Below, piece by piece: positions 1-11,856 of a stretch of DNA of 58,409 bases. The stretch lies in NCBI GenBank assembly GCA_900472295.1, contig UCIA01000005.1, forward strand, positions 68,791-127,199. The letters are read 5' to 3'. Source of the stretch: Hyphomicrobiales bacterium. Its GTDB lineage: Bacteria > Pseudomonadota > Alphaproteobacteria > Rhizobiales > Rhizobiaceae. The translations under genes and the position numbers were made by a program. The notes beneath the pieces are model-generated. The model made no database searches and had not been told where the DNA came from. It was given only the letters and a program-made list of their open reading frames with translations. Numbering within the stretch: the stretch's first letter is position 1; every line of letters starts with the position of its first letter.

Positions 1-22
1 GCAGGACAGAGGGGGGCGCCGT
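1..22. repeat. Fragment of dispersed intergenic repeat
   Basis: The first 22 bases match the reverse complement of 4124-4145 at about 20 of 22 positions; both share the core CAGAGGGGGGCGC. I read both as pieces of the same mosaic intergenic repeat family of rhizobia. The rest of 1-128 shows no gene I can support. Confidence 0.5.
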
Positions 23-128
23 AGAGCGCTGGCGGATGCCAGCCCTTGGCAAACCGTTGCCGCAAAGTGGCTCTTTGCCCGCGCCTGACGCGACCTACAT
101 TGAGAGCACCACTCCGACGGAGCATCCC

Positions 129-593
129 ATGCCCAAGATAGACCTGTCCGCGGTGCCCGTCCGCAAAGGCTCCGGCTATCCCGCGCCCTTCGACGCGCCT
201 TGCGCTGAGCGCACGCGCAAGCGCCTGGGCGATGCCGGCGGGCTGACGGATTTCGGCGTCAACCTGATGACCCTGCCGCCCGGCGGCTGGTCGAGCCAGC
301 GCCATTGGCACAGCCATGAGGACGAGCTCGTCTATGTGCTTGAAGGCGAGCTGGTGCTGGTCGAGGATGGCGGCGAGACGCTGCTCAGCGCAGGCGACTG
401 CGCGACATTTGCGAAGAACAGCGGCAACGGCCATCACATGATCAACCGCTCGTCGACGACTGCGCGTTACCTCGAAGTCGGCTCGCGCAATCCCGACGAT
501 GTCATAACCTGCTCCGACATCGACATGACGAGCCCGAGTTCGGATGGAAGGTTCCTGCACAAGGACGGCACGCCGTGTCCGGGGCAGGGCTGA
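129..593 (+). CDS. Cupin-domain protein
   Basis: A 154-residue single-domain cupin. The metal-binding signature is visible in the middle: W-H-x-H-x-D-E (HWHSHEDE) followed by the Gly-rich turn of the first cupin motif, and a second motif around SGNGHHMIN. Such small cupins bind a divalent metal and often act as dioxygenases, isomerases or sugar-binding proteins; the substrate is not predictable here. The frame is open from 36, but the preferred start is ATG at 129 because cupin homology begins there and the upstream extension is low in conserved features. It runs toward the convergent zeta-subunit gene, with a gap of only 7 bases. Confidence 0.85.
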   Translation: MPKIDLSAVPVRKGSGYPAPFDAPCAERTRKRLGDAGGLTDFGVNLMTLPPGGWSSQRHWHSHEDELVYVLEGELVLVEDGGETLLSAGDCATFAKNSGNGHHMINRSSTTARYLEVGSRNPDDVITCSDIDMTSPSSDGRFLHKDGTPCPGQG

Positions 594-600
594 ACGGTGC

Positions 601-921
601 TCAGGTCGTTCTGATCTGCTCGACCGCGGTCACCAGCAGTTCGTCCATGGCGCGGCGAATCTCAGCATCCGACTGGGTGACGCCTGCCGCGTTGAAGTCG
701 GCGCGCACCTTGCGCAACACATCGTCGTCGCCCGCCTCTTCGAAGTCGGCGCGCACCACCTCCTTGGCATAGGCGTCGGCGTCCGCGCCGGATTTGCCGA
801 GCTTTTCGGCGGCCCACAGGCCGAGCAGCTTGTTGCGGCGCGCCATGGCCTTGAACTTGGTTTCCTCGTCCATGGCAAACTTCTTTTCGAAGCCTTCCTG
901 ACGGTCTCTCATGCTGCTCAT
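601..921 (-). CDS. F1Fo-ATP synthase zeta inhibitor (DUF1476)
   Basis: A 106-residue, highly charged, mostly helical protein starting MSSMRDRQEGFEKKFA. This N-terminus and the internal RNKLLGLWAAEKLG block are hallmarks of DUF1476, shown in Paracoccus and other alphaproteobacteria to be the zeta subunit, which blocks ATP hydrolysis by F1 through its N-terminal helix. It acts in the cytoplasm on the membrane-bound enzyme. It stands alone here, away from the atp operons, as is usual in the class. Length matches the family (about 104-110 residues). Confidence 0.9.
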   Translation of the reverse strand: MSSMRDRQEGFEKKFAMDEETKFKAMARRNKLLGLWAAEKLGKSGADADAYAKEVVRADFEEAGDDDVLRKVRADFNAAGVTQSDAEIRRAMDELLVTAVEQIRTT

Positions 922-1128
922 GGTTTGCCTCGTTCAGATGCGACCTTCATCCCTCTGGGAAGAGCGGCCTGGAACGGGGAGAGTGGCGTGCATGGATGTC
1001 ATTAGCAAGGCGGATCGTTCATGCCGGTGATTGATCGGCCGGAGACTCGAACTTCCCGCGATGCCGATGTGAATTGACGTTGCCGCGCCGTGACCTACTC
1101 TCTTCTGGGTGAACCGGGGAGACGAGCG

Positions 1129-1512
1129 ATGCAGTTCAACGGGATTCGCAGCGCAACGCTGACAGCGGCGGTGATCCTTGCCGCCGGCACGGCAGCCTAT
1201 GCCCATCACGGCTGGTCGTGGACGCAGGACGGGTTTTTCGAACTCAGGGGCAAGATCACCGCCATCTATATCGGCAATCCGCACGCCACGCTGGATGTCG
1301 ACGCGGAGGGCGAGGCCTGGCGGGTGGAGATGGCGCCGCCATCCGGCACGATCGCTGCCGGCTTCACGGAGCAGGTCGCCAAGGTCGGCGACGAGGTGAC
1401 CGCGATCGGCAACCGCTCGGTCGACCAGGTGGAAAAGCGCATGAAAGCGGTCCGCATCATCGTCGGCGGCAAGACGTACGATGTCTATCCCGACCGCGTA
1501 CCGCCGGCGTAA
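1129..1512 (+). CDS. Exported DUF6152-like protein
   Basis: A 127-residue exported protein. Residues 1-24 form a signal peptide (basic start, Ala/Leu-rich core, cleavage likely near AYA-HHG). The mature part begins HHGWSW and contains the segments GNPHA and VGDEVTAIGNRS, typical of small periplasmic proteins annotated DUF6152. The function of the family is not established. The start at 1129 is preferred over GTG 1090 because it directly precedes the signal peptide and follows a GGGGAGA ribosome site. Its stop codon abuts the ATG of the next gene, so the two are almost certainly co-transcribed and probably translationally coupled. Confidence 0.8.
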   Translation: MQFNGIRSATLTAAVILAAGTAAYAHHGWSWTQDGFFELRGKITAIYIGNPHATLDVDAEGEAWRVEMAPPSGTIAAGFTEQVAKVGDEVTAIGNRSVDQVEKRMKAVRIIVGGKTYDVYPDRVPPA

Positions 1513-1974
1513 ATGGCCGAGTTGCTTGCCGGCATCGAGCAGCTTGCGTTGGCGCGGTGGCTGAAGGCGTCCTTCGTCGCCTACCCCATCGTCAATGCGC
1601 TGCACATACTATCGATCGGCGCGCTGCTGACCAGCGTCATGCTGATGGACCTCAGGATCTGCGGCGCCTTCCGCTCGCTGCCCTACGCGGCTTTCATCGG
1701 GCTGCTGCGCCGCATCGCATTTGGCGCTTTCGCTGGCGCGCTTGTCACCGGCCTGCTGCTGTTTTCGGTCAAGGCGAGCACCTATGCGGCGATGCCGGTT
1801 TTCCTCGCCAAAATGACGCTCATCCTGCTCGCCGGCGTCAATTTTTTCGCTTTTATGCGCTTGCGCGGTGCAGGTGACGAGCCGGCCGGCTGGGCCGTGA
1901 TCGTCCTGGCCGTGCTGTCGCTGGTGCTGTGGATTTCAGTGCTTTTCGCCGGCCGGTTCATTGGTTTTCTGTAG
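1513..1974 (+). CDS. Small integral membrane protein
   Basis: A 153-residue protein with four predicted membrane spans (about residues 22-45, 62-85, 95-112, 125-148). It resembles membrane proteins annotated DUF6644/DUF2214 that are often encoded beside DUF6152 proteins; this assignment is from memory of the families and is moderate. The ATG follows the stop codon of the upstream gene with no gap, indicating an operon in which an exported soluble protein and a membrane protein are made together. No catalytic motif is seen. Confidence 0.75.
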   Translation: MAELLAGIEQLALARWLKASFVAYPIVNALHILSIGALLTSVMLMDLRICGAFRSLPYAAFIGLLRRIAFGAFAGALVTGLLLFSVKASTYAAMPVFLAKMTLILLAGVNFFAFMRLRGAGDEPAGWAVIVLAVLSLVLWISVLFAGRFIGFL

Positions 1975-1985
1975 CTCCGCACTGG

Positions 1986-2008
1986 CCTTCTCCCACAGGG
2001 GGAGAAGG
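1986..2008. repeat. Short hairpin of the mosaic repeat family
   Basis: CCTTCTCCC (1986-1994) and GGGAGAAGG (2000-2008) form a perfect 9-bp stem. The same hairpin caps the larger repeat at 32790-32941, so this is probably a fragment of that element. It could also slow transcription after the membrane-protein gene, but it has no U tract. Confidence 0.55.
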
Positions 2009-2073
2009 GAAGAACGGCGCTGGCGTTCGGCCGGCGCCGGGATAAGCTTCCCTGCAAACAAAGGGAGACCACC

Positions 2074-2466
2074 GTGACCAAAGAAATCATCGAAGTGCCC
2101 GTCATGTCGGCCAAGGTGCGGGCGCTCGGGCTACCCTGCTCCACTGCGGTCAGGGCCAATGGCTTCGTGTTCATCTCGGCGACGCCGCCGGTGGACATGG
2201 TGACCGGCGAGATGGTGCGCGGCGACATCGAAACGCAGACCGAGGCGTCGCTGAAGGCGCTGAAACATTGCCTGGAAGCCGCCGGCACCTCGCTGGACAA
2301 CGTGGTGATGGTGCGCATCTACGCCGTCAATTCCGGCTTCTACAACGCCATCAACCGGGTTTATGCCCGGTACTTCAGCGTGAACCCGCCGGCGCGCAGT
2401 TTTGTGCCCGTGGCGTCATGGCCGATGGAGTTTGATATCGAGATTGAGTGTGTGGCGGTGGGGTAA
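2074..2466 (+). CDS. RidA family (YjgF/YER057c/UK114) deaminase
   Basis: A 130-residue RidA-family protein. RidA proteins are trimeric enzymes that hydrolyse reactive enamine/imine intermediates released by PLP enzymes. The family pattern is visible: FVFISATPPVD near residue 30, a central helix with SLKALKHCLEAAG, and the C-terminal PPARSFVPVAS segment that carries the conserved Arg contacting the substrate carboxylate. The C-terminal IEIECVAV is the usual last strand. The start is GTG at 2074, preceded by AAAGGGAGACC. It is followed by the AT-rich SEFIR gene, so it marks the left edge of an apparent insertion. Confidence 0.9.
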   Translation: MTKEIIEVPVMSAKVRALGLPCSTAVRANGFVFISATPPVDMVTGEMVRGDIETQTEASLKALKHCLEAAGTSLDNVVMVRIYAVNSGFYNAINRVYARYFSVNPPARSFVPVASWPMEFDIEIECVAVG

Positions 2467-2610
2467 GGGCCTCCCTTCGTTTGTTTCGGTCTATTTTCCT
2501 TCATGGCATGAAGGTGGACTGCCGGTTCGATCGAATTATTGGGTCGACCACAAAGAGAATCTGCAATACGCTTTGTTGTGAAAGCCATAGTTGTGAGAGC
2601 AGTGTATTAT

Positions 2611-4050
2611 ATGCCTTCTCCGAAAGTTTTTATATCATACAGTTGGGCTAGTCAGTCGCATCGAGCGATGGTCTTAGAGTGGGCGGAACGTCTCATTGGA
2701 GACGGCGTAGACGTTGTTTTCGATCAATTCGATCTGAAGGAAGGGCAGGACAAGTATGCCTTCATGGAGAGAATGATCACTGACGATAGTGTCACGCACG
2801 TACTTGTTATCTGTGATAAGTCATACTCGGAGAAAGCCGACAAAAGAAAATCTGGAGTGGGAACAGAATCCCAAATTATATCAAAGGAAGTTTATGACAA
2901 GGTTGATCAGCTTAAATTTATCCCAATAGTATGTGAGTTTTTGGAAGGCGGCGAGCCATTTTTGCCTACGTTTATGAAATCGAGAATATGGATTGATTTC
3001 TCTTCGGCTGAAGCTGTTAACGAAAACTGGGAGCGCCTAGTTAGACTTTTGTATGGGAAGCCGGCAAATCAAAAACCTTTGCTGGGTAATCCTCCGGTGT
3101 ATGTTCGAGAGGGCTCAGAAGCCCCGGCGAGCCCTGTGTTGGGTAAATTTTTGACACTGCGACAAGCAATATTGGGTGGAAAGCCAGGCATAGGTCTGTA
3201 CCGAGATGATTTCTTGGCTTCATGCATTCAATACTCAGACAGCTTGCGCGTGAGATCTCGACCGGAGGTCGAATCTATCGGTCAGAAAATTATCGAAGAC
3301 TTCGGAAAGCTGAGACAGATTCGGAACCACATAGTAGATTGGGTGGTTCTTGAGTCATCATCTACCAGCCAAAATTTGGGCTTCGCCGACTGCCTTGTTG
3401 ATTTTATGGAGAAATTATTGGAGCAAAAATCAAGACCAAGCGAAGTTAACCAATGGAATGAATCTTGGTTCGAGGCGCATAGCCTTTTTGTCTATGAATG
3501 TTTTTTATATATTGTGGCTGCTTTGATTAAAGCCAGATTATTCGGAGAGCTGAATCGAATTTTGACAACTCGCTATCTTGTTCCGCAAACCATGAGAACC
3601 GGTGTTGAACATTTCGAGAATTTTCAGGTTTTTAGCGCGATGTCGGAATCATTAAATTCCGTGATGGCCACCGAAGGGCGAAGATTTTTCAGCCCGGCGG
3701 CAGAACTGGTGAAACGAAGTGCAGATCGTAAAGATATAGGTTTTGATGAGATTATGGAGGCAGATGCGCTCATTTTCTTTATGGCGCTAATCACCAAAGA
3801 CGTTTTTTGGTATCCTCAGATACTTCTATATTCTGATAGATACAAAGGATTTCCGATATTTTTACGCGCGACTCAACGACGAGGCTTTCATAACATTGCT
3901 ACGATTGCTGGCATCAGTGACGCAGATACGATTAGATCGATGGTTCTTGAGGGTCAGAAAAGGCTGGGAACGGATAATTGGCATGATTTCAGATTCAATA
4001 GAAATTTCTATGCGCTAATGAATCTTGAGAAACTTGATACGATCTCATAG
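2611..4050 (+). CDS. SEFIR-domain protein, candidate antiphage effector
   Basis: A 479-residue protein. Residues 4-150 form a SEFIR (TIR-superfamily) domain: KVFISYSWAS at 5-14, FDQFDLKEGQD at 37-47, VLVICDKSY at 64-72, GVGTES at 82-87 with a conserved Glu86, and IPIVCEF further on. The remaining 330 residues look helical and match no domain I recognise. Bacterial SEFIR proteins include a catalogued single-gene antiphage system in which NAD depletion has been proposed; whether this one works the same way is inference. The ATG at 2611 is chosen because the SEFIR strand starts right after it; the frame is open upstream to 2539. Base composition is strikingly AT-rich with many ATA, TTA and AGA codons, unlike every neighbour, which suggests recent transfer. 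No partner gene is present. Confidence 0.85.
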   Translation: MPSPKVFISYSWASQSHRAMVLEWAERLIGDGVDVVFDQFDLKEGQDKYAFMERMITDDSVTHVLVICDKSYSEKADKRKSGVGTESQIISKEVYDKVDQLKFIPIVCEFLEGGEPFLPTFMKSRIWIDFSSAEAVNENWERLVRLLYGKPANQKPLLGNPPVYVREGSEAPASPVLGKFLTLRQAILGGKPGIGLYRDDFLASCIQYSDSLRVRSRPEVESIGQKIIEDFGKLRQIRNHIVDWVVLESSSTSQNLGFADCLVDFMEKLLEQKSRPSEVNQWNESWFEAHSLFVYECFLYIVAALIKARLFGELNRILTTRYLVPQTMRTGVEHFENFQVFSAMSESLNSVMATEGRRFFSPAAELVKRSADRKDIGFDEIMEADALIFFMALITKDVFWYPQILLYSDRYKGFPIFLRATQRRGFHNIATIAGISDADTIRSMVLEGQKRLGTDNWHDFRFNRNFYALMNLEKLDTIS

Positions 4051-4123
4051 CGGTAAATATCCGCAATGGCGCACTATCTAATTCTTGTTTTGCGAGAAGA
4101 ACTATCTGCGCAGCGTCGGCGGG

Positions 4124-4178
4124 ACAGCGCCCCCCTCTGGCCTGCCGGCCATCTTCCCCACAAGGAGGGAGATTAGCT
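4124..4178. repeat. Mosaic intergenic repeat fragment
   Basis: GC-rich stretch between the SEFIR gene and carB containing GCCCCCCTCTGG and CCCCACAAGGAGGGAGA. Its left 22 bases are the reverse complement of the window start (1-22). It marks the return to typical composition at the right side of the AT-rich insertion. Confidence 0.5.
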
Positions 4179-4185
4179 AATGGCC

Positions 4186-7689
<3,504 letters not shown>

Positions 7690-7838
7690 CGTTATGAGTT
7701 CCGTTTGGCGAGCGGCTTGCACGAAAAACCGGGACGGGAAGACCCGGCCGGTTGTGCTTGCGATTCTGGTATCAGGCTAGGAGGGCCTTATAGGGAAGAG
7801 TTTTGCCGGATGTAACCCCGAAAATGCGGGATTGTGTG

Positions 7839-7893
7839 GGCAGTAGGGCAGTAGGGCAGCGCCCTCTCGGCCTTCACATACTGCCTTACTGCC
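7839..7893. repeat. CAGTAGGG repeats forming an inverted repeat
   Basis: Three tandem GGGCAGTA-type units (7839-7860) are followed, after a short gap, by their near-perfect inverse TACTGCCTTACTGCC (7879-7893). The arms of 15 bases differ at one position. The structure sits just beyond the stop of the minus-strand SH3 gene and upstream of carB, so it may act as a hairpin after the former. It has no U tract. Confidence 0.6.
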
Positions 7894-7901
7894 TTATTCC
7901 C

Positions 7902-9077
7902 CTAATCGCCAAACGCCAGCGTATCCGTAATCTCGAACCGCTCGGATGCCCCGACGCGGATCATGTTGAGGCTGCCCTCCCTGGTGAAGCGGAAGTCGCT
8001 GCCCGAATCCGAGCTGGCCGGCATTCCGGCATTGAAGGAAATGGTGCGCGTGCCGCCGTCGGGCCAGGTGACGGTGATGTCGGCCTTGTCGGTGCCCTTG
8101 CGCACAATGTTCACGGCGCAGCGGGCCATCGGCTGGCCGACATAGCGGGCGCAGGGGATGTCGGTAGTGGCGCCGGGGGCGTTGGCGGGTTCCAGCCGCG
8201 CGACGGTTTGTGTTTCGGCGGCAGACGCGGCCTTGGCCTGATCGGGCCGTGGCGTCGGGAACGGTATCCCGGGAGCGGGCGTAGCGTCAGGTGCTGCCTC
8301 GGCATTCGCAGCAGTGGCCGGGTCGGGCGCCGGCGCTTCCGCCGCAAATGCTTCTGCCGCCGGGGCTTCGGCGGTAGGAATCTCGCCGGTCGACGGGTTT
8401 GCACTCGCCGCGAAGGCGAGGCCGTAGGCATCCTGCATGGCGGTCTGGCCGATCGAGGCGGCGGATTTCGGCGCGCCGGGATCGCCGCCGAGGCGCTCGG
8501 TCAGGTCCAGCTGCGGTGCGGCCGGCGCGGGCGCAGCGGCAGGAGCCGCTGCGGCATCCGCAGGCGCTACGGCAGGCGGCTTCGGTACGTCGGCTGAGAG
8601 CGCCGTGCCGCCGGCTTCGGCGCTGGCGGTCACCTGCGGCGGGGGTGCCGCGTCGACTTCGACCACCGTCGGGTTGTCGGGGATGAGATAGCGCGCCGGC
8701 GCCCAGCCTTTCACCAGCGGATTCTCGATGTCCTCGACCTTGCACCAGCGGTGGCCGTTCACCTCGTTGCAGCCGAAATTCTTGACGCTCGACCCCATCG
8801 GCAGGCGCGCCTGGGTCCTGCCGATCGGCGACGGCGTGGCGCGGATGTTGAGGAGATCGCCCGGGCCGAGCTCGGTGACGATGGAGACGATGTCGGCGGG
8901 CGCCTCCTCAGCCATCGCCGGCACCAACAACGGGCCTACCAGCAACGAGCCCATGAGCAATGGCGCCGCCAGCAGGAGCGGAGCGCCAATCAGTCGATAC
9001 AAAATGGTTCGGATTGTGCGCCTCATCATTGGCCGTGCGCTGCTACCCTTGCCGTGGCGATTGGAACCTCGCCGCAT
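7902..9077 (-). CDS. Exported SH3-domain protein
   Basis: A 391-residue exported protein. A hydrophobic segment (about residues 28-54) ending in AMAEEAPA is the signal sequence. Residues 60-135 form a bacterial SH3 domain: LNIRATPSPIGRTQARLPMGSSV, then a Cys pair (CNEVNGHRWCKV) and the GWAPARYL ending. A long Ala/Pro-rich linker follows (about 140-295), then a C-terminal domain with CARYVGQPMARCAVNIVRKG and a repeated beta pattern. It probably acts in the envelope, perhaps binding peptidoglycan. The start could also be MMRR at 9029 or 9026; upstream of 9077 there is little of a ribosome site. Confidence 0.8.
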   Translation of the reverse strand: MRRGSNRHGKGSSARPMMRRTIRTILYRLIGAPLLLAAPLLMGSLLVGPLLVPAMAEEAPADIVSIVTELGPGDLLNIRATPSPIGRTQARLPMGSSVKNFGCNEVNGHRWCKVEDIENPLVKGWAPARYLIPDNPTVVEVDAAPPPQVTASAEAGGTALSADVPKPPAVAPADAAAAPAAAPAPAAPQLDLTERLGGDPGAPKSAASIGQTAMQDAYGLAFAASANPSTGEIPTAEAPAAEAFAAEAPAPDPATAANAEAAPDATPAPGIPFPTPRPDQAKAASAAETQTVARLEPANAPGATTDIPCARYVGQPMARCAVNIVRKGTDKADITVTWPDGGTRTISFNAGMPASSDSGSDFRFTREGSLNMIRVGASERFEITDTLAFGD

Positions 9078-9274
9078 GCCAAGGCGGTTTTATAAGGGAC
9101 GATACGCCGCCATGTAAGTCCGAAAATGCGTCCGATCTTTGGTGCCGGGAGGGCGGGAGAAACCCTTTTGCTCGTTTCGAAGCCCCGGCTGATCTCCTCG
9201 CCAAATCCGAGCTCCCGACCTGGCTAAGGACCCTTTTCGTCTAACTCCGACGGCCCGACTGCGCAAGTTTGCGG

Positions 9275-10036
9275 TCACGAGCCCGGCTGTGTTTTCGGCA
9301 TGAAGCCGGTTCGCAGCGCATGCGCCCATTCCGGCCGGCCCGCCTGTTCGGCCTGTCTTGCTGCCGCTTCGTGGTCGTAGTCGACGGCGATGCTCTCGAA
9401 ACGGTCTGGCCCATCGCCGAGCGTGACGATGCCGTAGCGCGCATGCGGGCTGCCTTGCTCCGAAACATGCGCCGGCGGCGTGTCGTCGTCATAGGCCGGG
9501 GCGCCGACGCTGCCGGGGTTGAAGATCACCGGGCCGCCGGGGATGCGGATCAGTTCGGCGCGATGGCTGTGGCCGCACAGCACGATGCGGCGGTCGAGCC
9601 CCTTCAGCCGCCGCTGGATATCGGCAAGCGGCGCGCGCATCAGCCTGCCATCGATCACCGCGTCGGCAAGATATTTTTCGTCATGGTCGGGCCGGGCATG
9701 GAACGCGACCACGCCCGGAACTATCTCCAGCGTGAACGGCAGAGCAAGCAGCGCTTCGCGTTGTGCTGCCGTCAGCCGTTCCTGCGCATAGACGTCCGAA
9801 GCCCACATCGTCTCGTCGGGCGTATCGACGGCGACGCGGCGGTCATGGTTGCCGCGCACGGTCGGCAGGTCGAGCGCTTCCAGCCGCTCGAACGTCTCGC
9901 GCGGCCACAGCGGACCGGAGACGCAATCGCCAAGATTGATGGTGATATCTGCGCCGCCACGCCGCTCGAGATCGTCGAGTACGGCGTCGAGCGCCAGCAC
10001 ATTGCCATGGATGTCGGCGAGAACGGCGATGCGCAT
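9275..10036 (-). CDS. Metallophosphoesterase
   Basis: A 253-residue calcineurin-like phosphoesterase. The metal-ligand motifs are all present in order: DIHGN at the N-terminus, GDCVSGP, GNHD (RGNHDRR), FHARPDHD and GHSH with the following NPGSVG. This arrangement is that of YfcE/diadenosine-tetraphosphatase-like enzymes that hydrolyse phosphodiesters or phosphomonoesters with two metal ions. The substrate is unknown. ATG at 10036 is preceded by GGAG at good distance; a TTG directly in front is less likely. It lies 45 bases beyond the ArsR-type gene on the same strand and may be co-transcribed with it. Confidence 0.88.
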   Translation of the reverse strand: MRIAVLADIHGNVLALDAVLDDLERRGGADITINLGDCVSGPLWPRETFERLEALDLPTVRGNHDRRVAVDTPDETMWASDVYAQERLTAAQREALLALPFTLEIVPGVVAFHARPDHDEKYLADAVIDGRLMRAPLADIQRRLKGLDRRIVLCGHSHRAELIRIPGGPVIFNPGSVGAPAYDDDTPPAHVSEQGSPHARYGIVTLGDGPDRFESIAVDYDHEAAARQAEQAGRPEWAHALRTGFMPKTQPGS

Positions 10037-10081
10037 CAAGAGCTCCGGAGAATGACGAATGATTGGTCGGAAAGGCGACCT

Positions 10082-10438
10082 TCAGGCCGGCACTTCGATG
10101 TCGTGGCCGCCGACCATGGGCAAGGCAGGGTCGTCTCCGGCAGCGGCAATGACGCTGTCGAGCAGGCCGGGGAAGCGGGCGTCGAGATCGTCGCGGCGCA
10201 GCGTGATCAGGCGGCTGGTGCCGACCACTTCGGCGCGGGTGACGCCGGCCTCGCGCAGTTTGGCCAGGTGATAGCTGAGATTGGTCTTCGAACCGAGGTC
10301 CAGAAACTGGCTGCAGTTCAGCGGCACGCCCTCCTTGCTGGCGAGATAGCGCACGATGGCGAGCCTGGTCGGGTCGCCGAGCACGCCGAGCACGATCGGC
10401 AGGCTGATCTGGTCTGTGTTGGGGTGCGGCAAGGTCAT
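10082..10438 (-). CDS. ArsR-family winged-helix regulator
   Basis: A 118-residue one-domain regulator. The winged helix is recognisable from LGDPTRLAIVRYLASKEG through SKTNLSYHLAKLREAGVTRAEVVGTSRLITLRRDDL. No CxC metal site is seen in the helix, so it is not an obvious metal sensor; many such ArsR proteins respond to other signals. It is divergent from the MFS transporter at 10644, and a nested dyad lies just upstream of that transporter, so repression of the pump is the natural hypothesis. Confidence 0.88.
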   Translation of the reverse strand: MTLPHPNTDQISLPIVLGVLGDPTRLAIVRYLASKEGVPLNCSQFLDLGSKTNLSYHLAKLREAGVTRAEVVGTSRLITLRRDDLDARFPGLLDSVIAAAGDDPALPMVGGHDIEVPA

Positions 10439-10602
10439 GCCCCGAAACTAAGCACAGTGGGGGGCAATTTCAACGCATCCATCTTCCGTGCAGTACACAG
10501 TGATTCTCCGTTTCGCGATCAGCCCGACCCGGCTGTCCTGACACAGGGCTGTCAGCAGGCTTCAGCTATTTTCTTCTGGCTTCATTGACATTATGCCCTG
10601 TT

Positions 10603-10639
10603 ATGTCCAATTGTTCAATAACTTTTGAACTAAGGACAT
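10603..10639 (+). promoter_or_regulatory. Nested dyad before the MFS gene
   Basis: ATGTCC (10603-10608) pairs with GGACAT (10634-10639) and, inside, GTTCAA (10613-10618) pairs with TTGAAC (10625-10630). The right outer arm overlaps the AAGGAC ribosome site of the MFS gene at 10644. It may be an ArsR operator at DNA level or a hairpin hiding the ribosome site in RNA. TTGACA at 10585-10590 could be its -35 box. Confidence 0.55.
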
Positions 10640-10643
10640 CGCA

Positions 10644-11822
10644 ATGGACAAGCGCCTCTTCTGGCTTGCGCTCGGATCGTTCACGATCTCGACCGAAGGC
10701 TTCGTCATTTCCAGCCTGCTGCCCGATATCGCCGGCGATGCCGGCATTTCCATTCCGCTCGCCGGCACGCTGATCACCGCCTTTGCGCTGGCCTATGCCA
10801 TCGGCACGCCGATCCTGGCGACGCTGACCGGCGAATGGGACCGGCGTCGCGTCATTTTGTGGACGCTGGTGTTCTTCGTCATCGGCAATGTGGTGGCGGC
10901 GCTCAGCTCGTCCTTCGAACTGCTGCTCATTGCCCGCATCATCATGGCGCTGTCGTCGGGCCTGTTTGCGGCGACGGCGCAAGGCACGGCGGTGGCGCTG
11001 GTCGATGACCATCACCGGGCCCGCGCCATTGCCGTCGTCGTCGGCGGCACCACGGTGGCGGTTGCGCTTGGCGCACCGCTCGGTGCGTTGGTAGCTGCTT
11101 TTGCCGGCTGGCGCGGCACCTTCTTTGCCATTGCCGGGCTCGGCGCGCTGGTCGGCGCCATCCTGTGGTACCGGCTGCCGCGTGGCATCGTTGGCACCAA
11201 ACTGCCGCTGAAGCGCCGGCTGGCGGCAGCGCTGCGCCCCGGCGTCATGCCGATCCTTTTGACTACGGCTCTCGCCCTGATCGGCGCCTTCTCGGTCTTT
11301 TCCTATATCGCACCGCTTGCCATCCAGAGCGGCGGCTTGAGCCCTATTGCGCTGCCCGGCATGCTGCTCGCCTTCGGCGTCGGCGCCGTGATCGGCAACA
11401 TTGCCGGCGGCCAGGCGGCCGATCGGTTCGGCGCGACACGCACCGTCGGCTGGTCGCTGGCGCTGAGCGCGGTCATGCTGGTGATGCTCTCGGTCGTGCC
11501 GACCTTCCTGCCGCAGCATATCGCCGGGCCGGTGCTGATGGCCATGATGGTGCCGTGGGGCATGGTTGGCTGGGCGTTCCCGCCGGCACAGGCCAGCCGC
11601 ATCATCAAGCTGGCGCCTGACGCCGCCCCGATCGTGCTGTCGCTCAACGCTTCCGCGCTCTATCTCGGCGTGGCACTGGGTGCTGTGGTCGGCGGAGCCG
11701 TGCTGCGCTACGGCGTGCCGGCCGATCTCGGCCTCATCGCCGCAATCTTCCCGCTGATCGGGCTTGGCGTGGTGCTGGCCGGTCGCTGGGCGGCCCGCCC
11801 GGTTGCCGTGCCGGCAGAGTAG
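10644..11822 (+). CDS. MFS efflux transporter (DHA1 type)
   Basis: A 392-residue 12-span major-facilitator transporter. The family start FWLALGSFTISTEGFVISSLLPDIA resembles the AraJ/PbuE/YdhP sugar-efflux and drug:H+ antiporter group, and the motif DRRRV sits in the loop after span 2. Export of a small molecule from the cytoplasm is expected; the substrate is unknown. ATG 10644 follows AAGGACATCGCA. It is divergent from an ArsR-type regulator with a dyad between them. Confidence 0.88.
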   Translation: MDKRLFWLALGSFTISTEGFVISSLLPDIAGDAGISIPLAGTLITAFALAYAIGTPILATLTGEWDRRRVILWTLVFFVIGNVVAALSSSFELLLIARIIMALSSGLFAATAQGTAVALVDDHHRARAIAVVVGGTTVAVALGAPLGALVAAFAGWRGTFFAIAGLGALVGAILWYRLPRGIVGTKLPLKRRLAAALRPGVMPILLTTALALIGAFSVFSYIAPLAIQSGGLSPIALPGMLLAFGVGAVIGNIAGGQAADRFGATRTVGWSLALSAVMLVMLSVVPTFLPQHIAGPVLMAMMVPWGMVGWAFPPAQASRIIKLAPDAAPIVLSLNASALYLGVALGAVVGGAVLRYGVPADLGLIAAIFPLIGLGVVLAGRWAARPVAVPAE

Positions 11823-11856
11823 AAACCGTCTGGAGACATGGTCGGCGGCCGCTCTT

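Noticed and set aside
2539..2610. N-terminal extension of the SEFIR protein
   Set aside because: The open frame continues upstream, but the first SEFIR strand begins right after ATG 2611 and the extension has no matching motif.
2467..4185. Direct repeats flanking the SEFIR gene as insertion-site duplication
   Set aside because: I compared the gaps on both sides and found no convincing direct repeat or integrase; the transfer claim rests on composition only.
9078..9274. Possible tRNA-like sequence (GTTTCGAAGCCC near 9175)
   Set aside because: No acceptor or anticodon stems could be paired around it.
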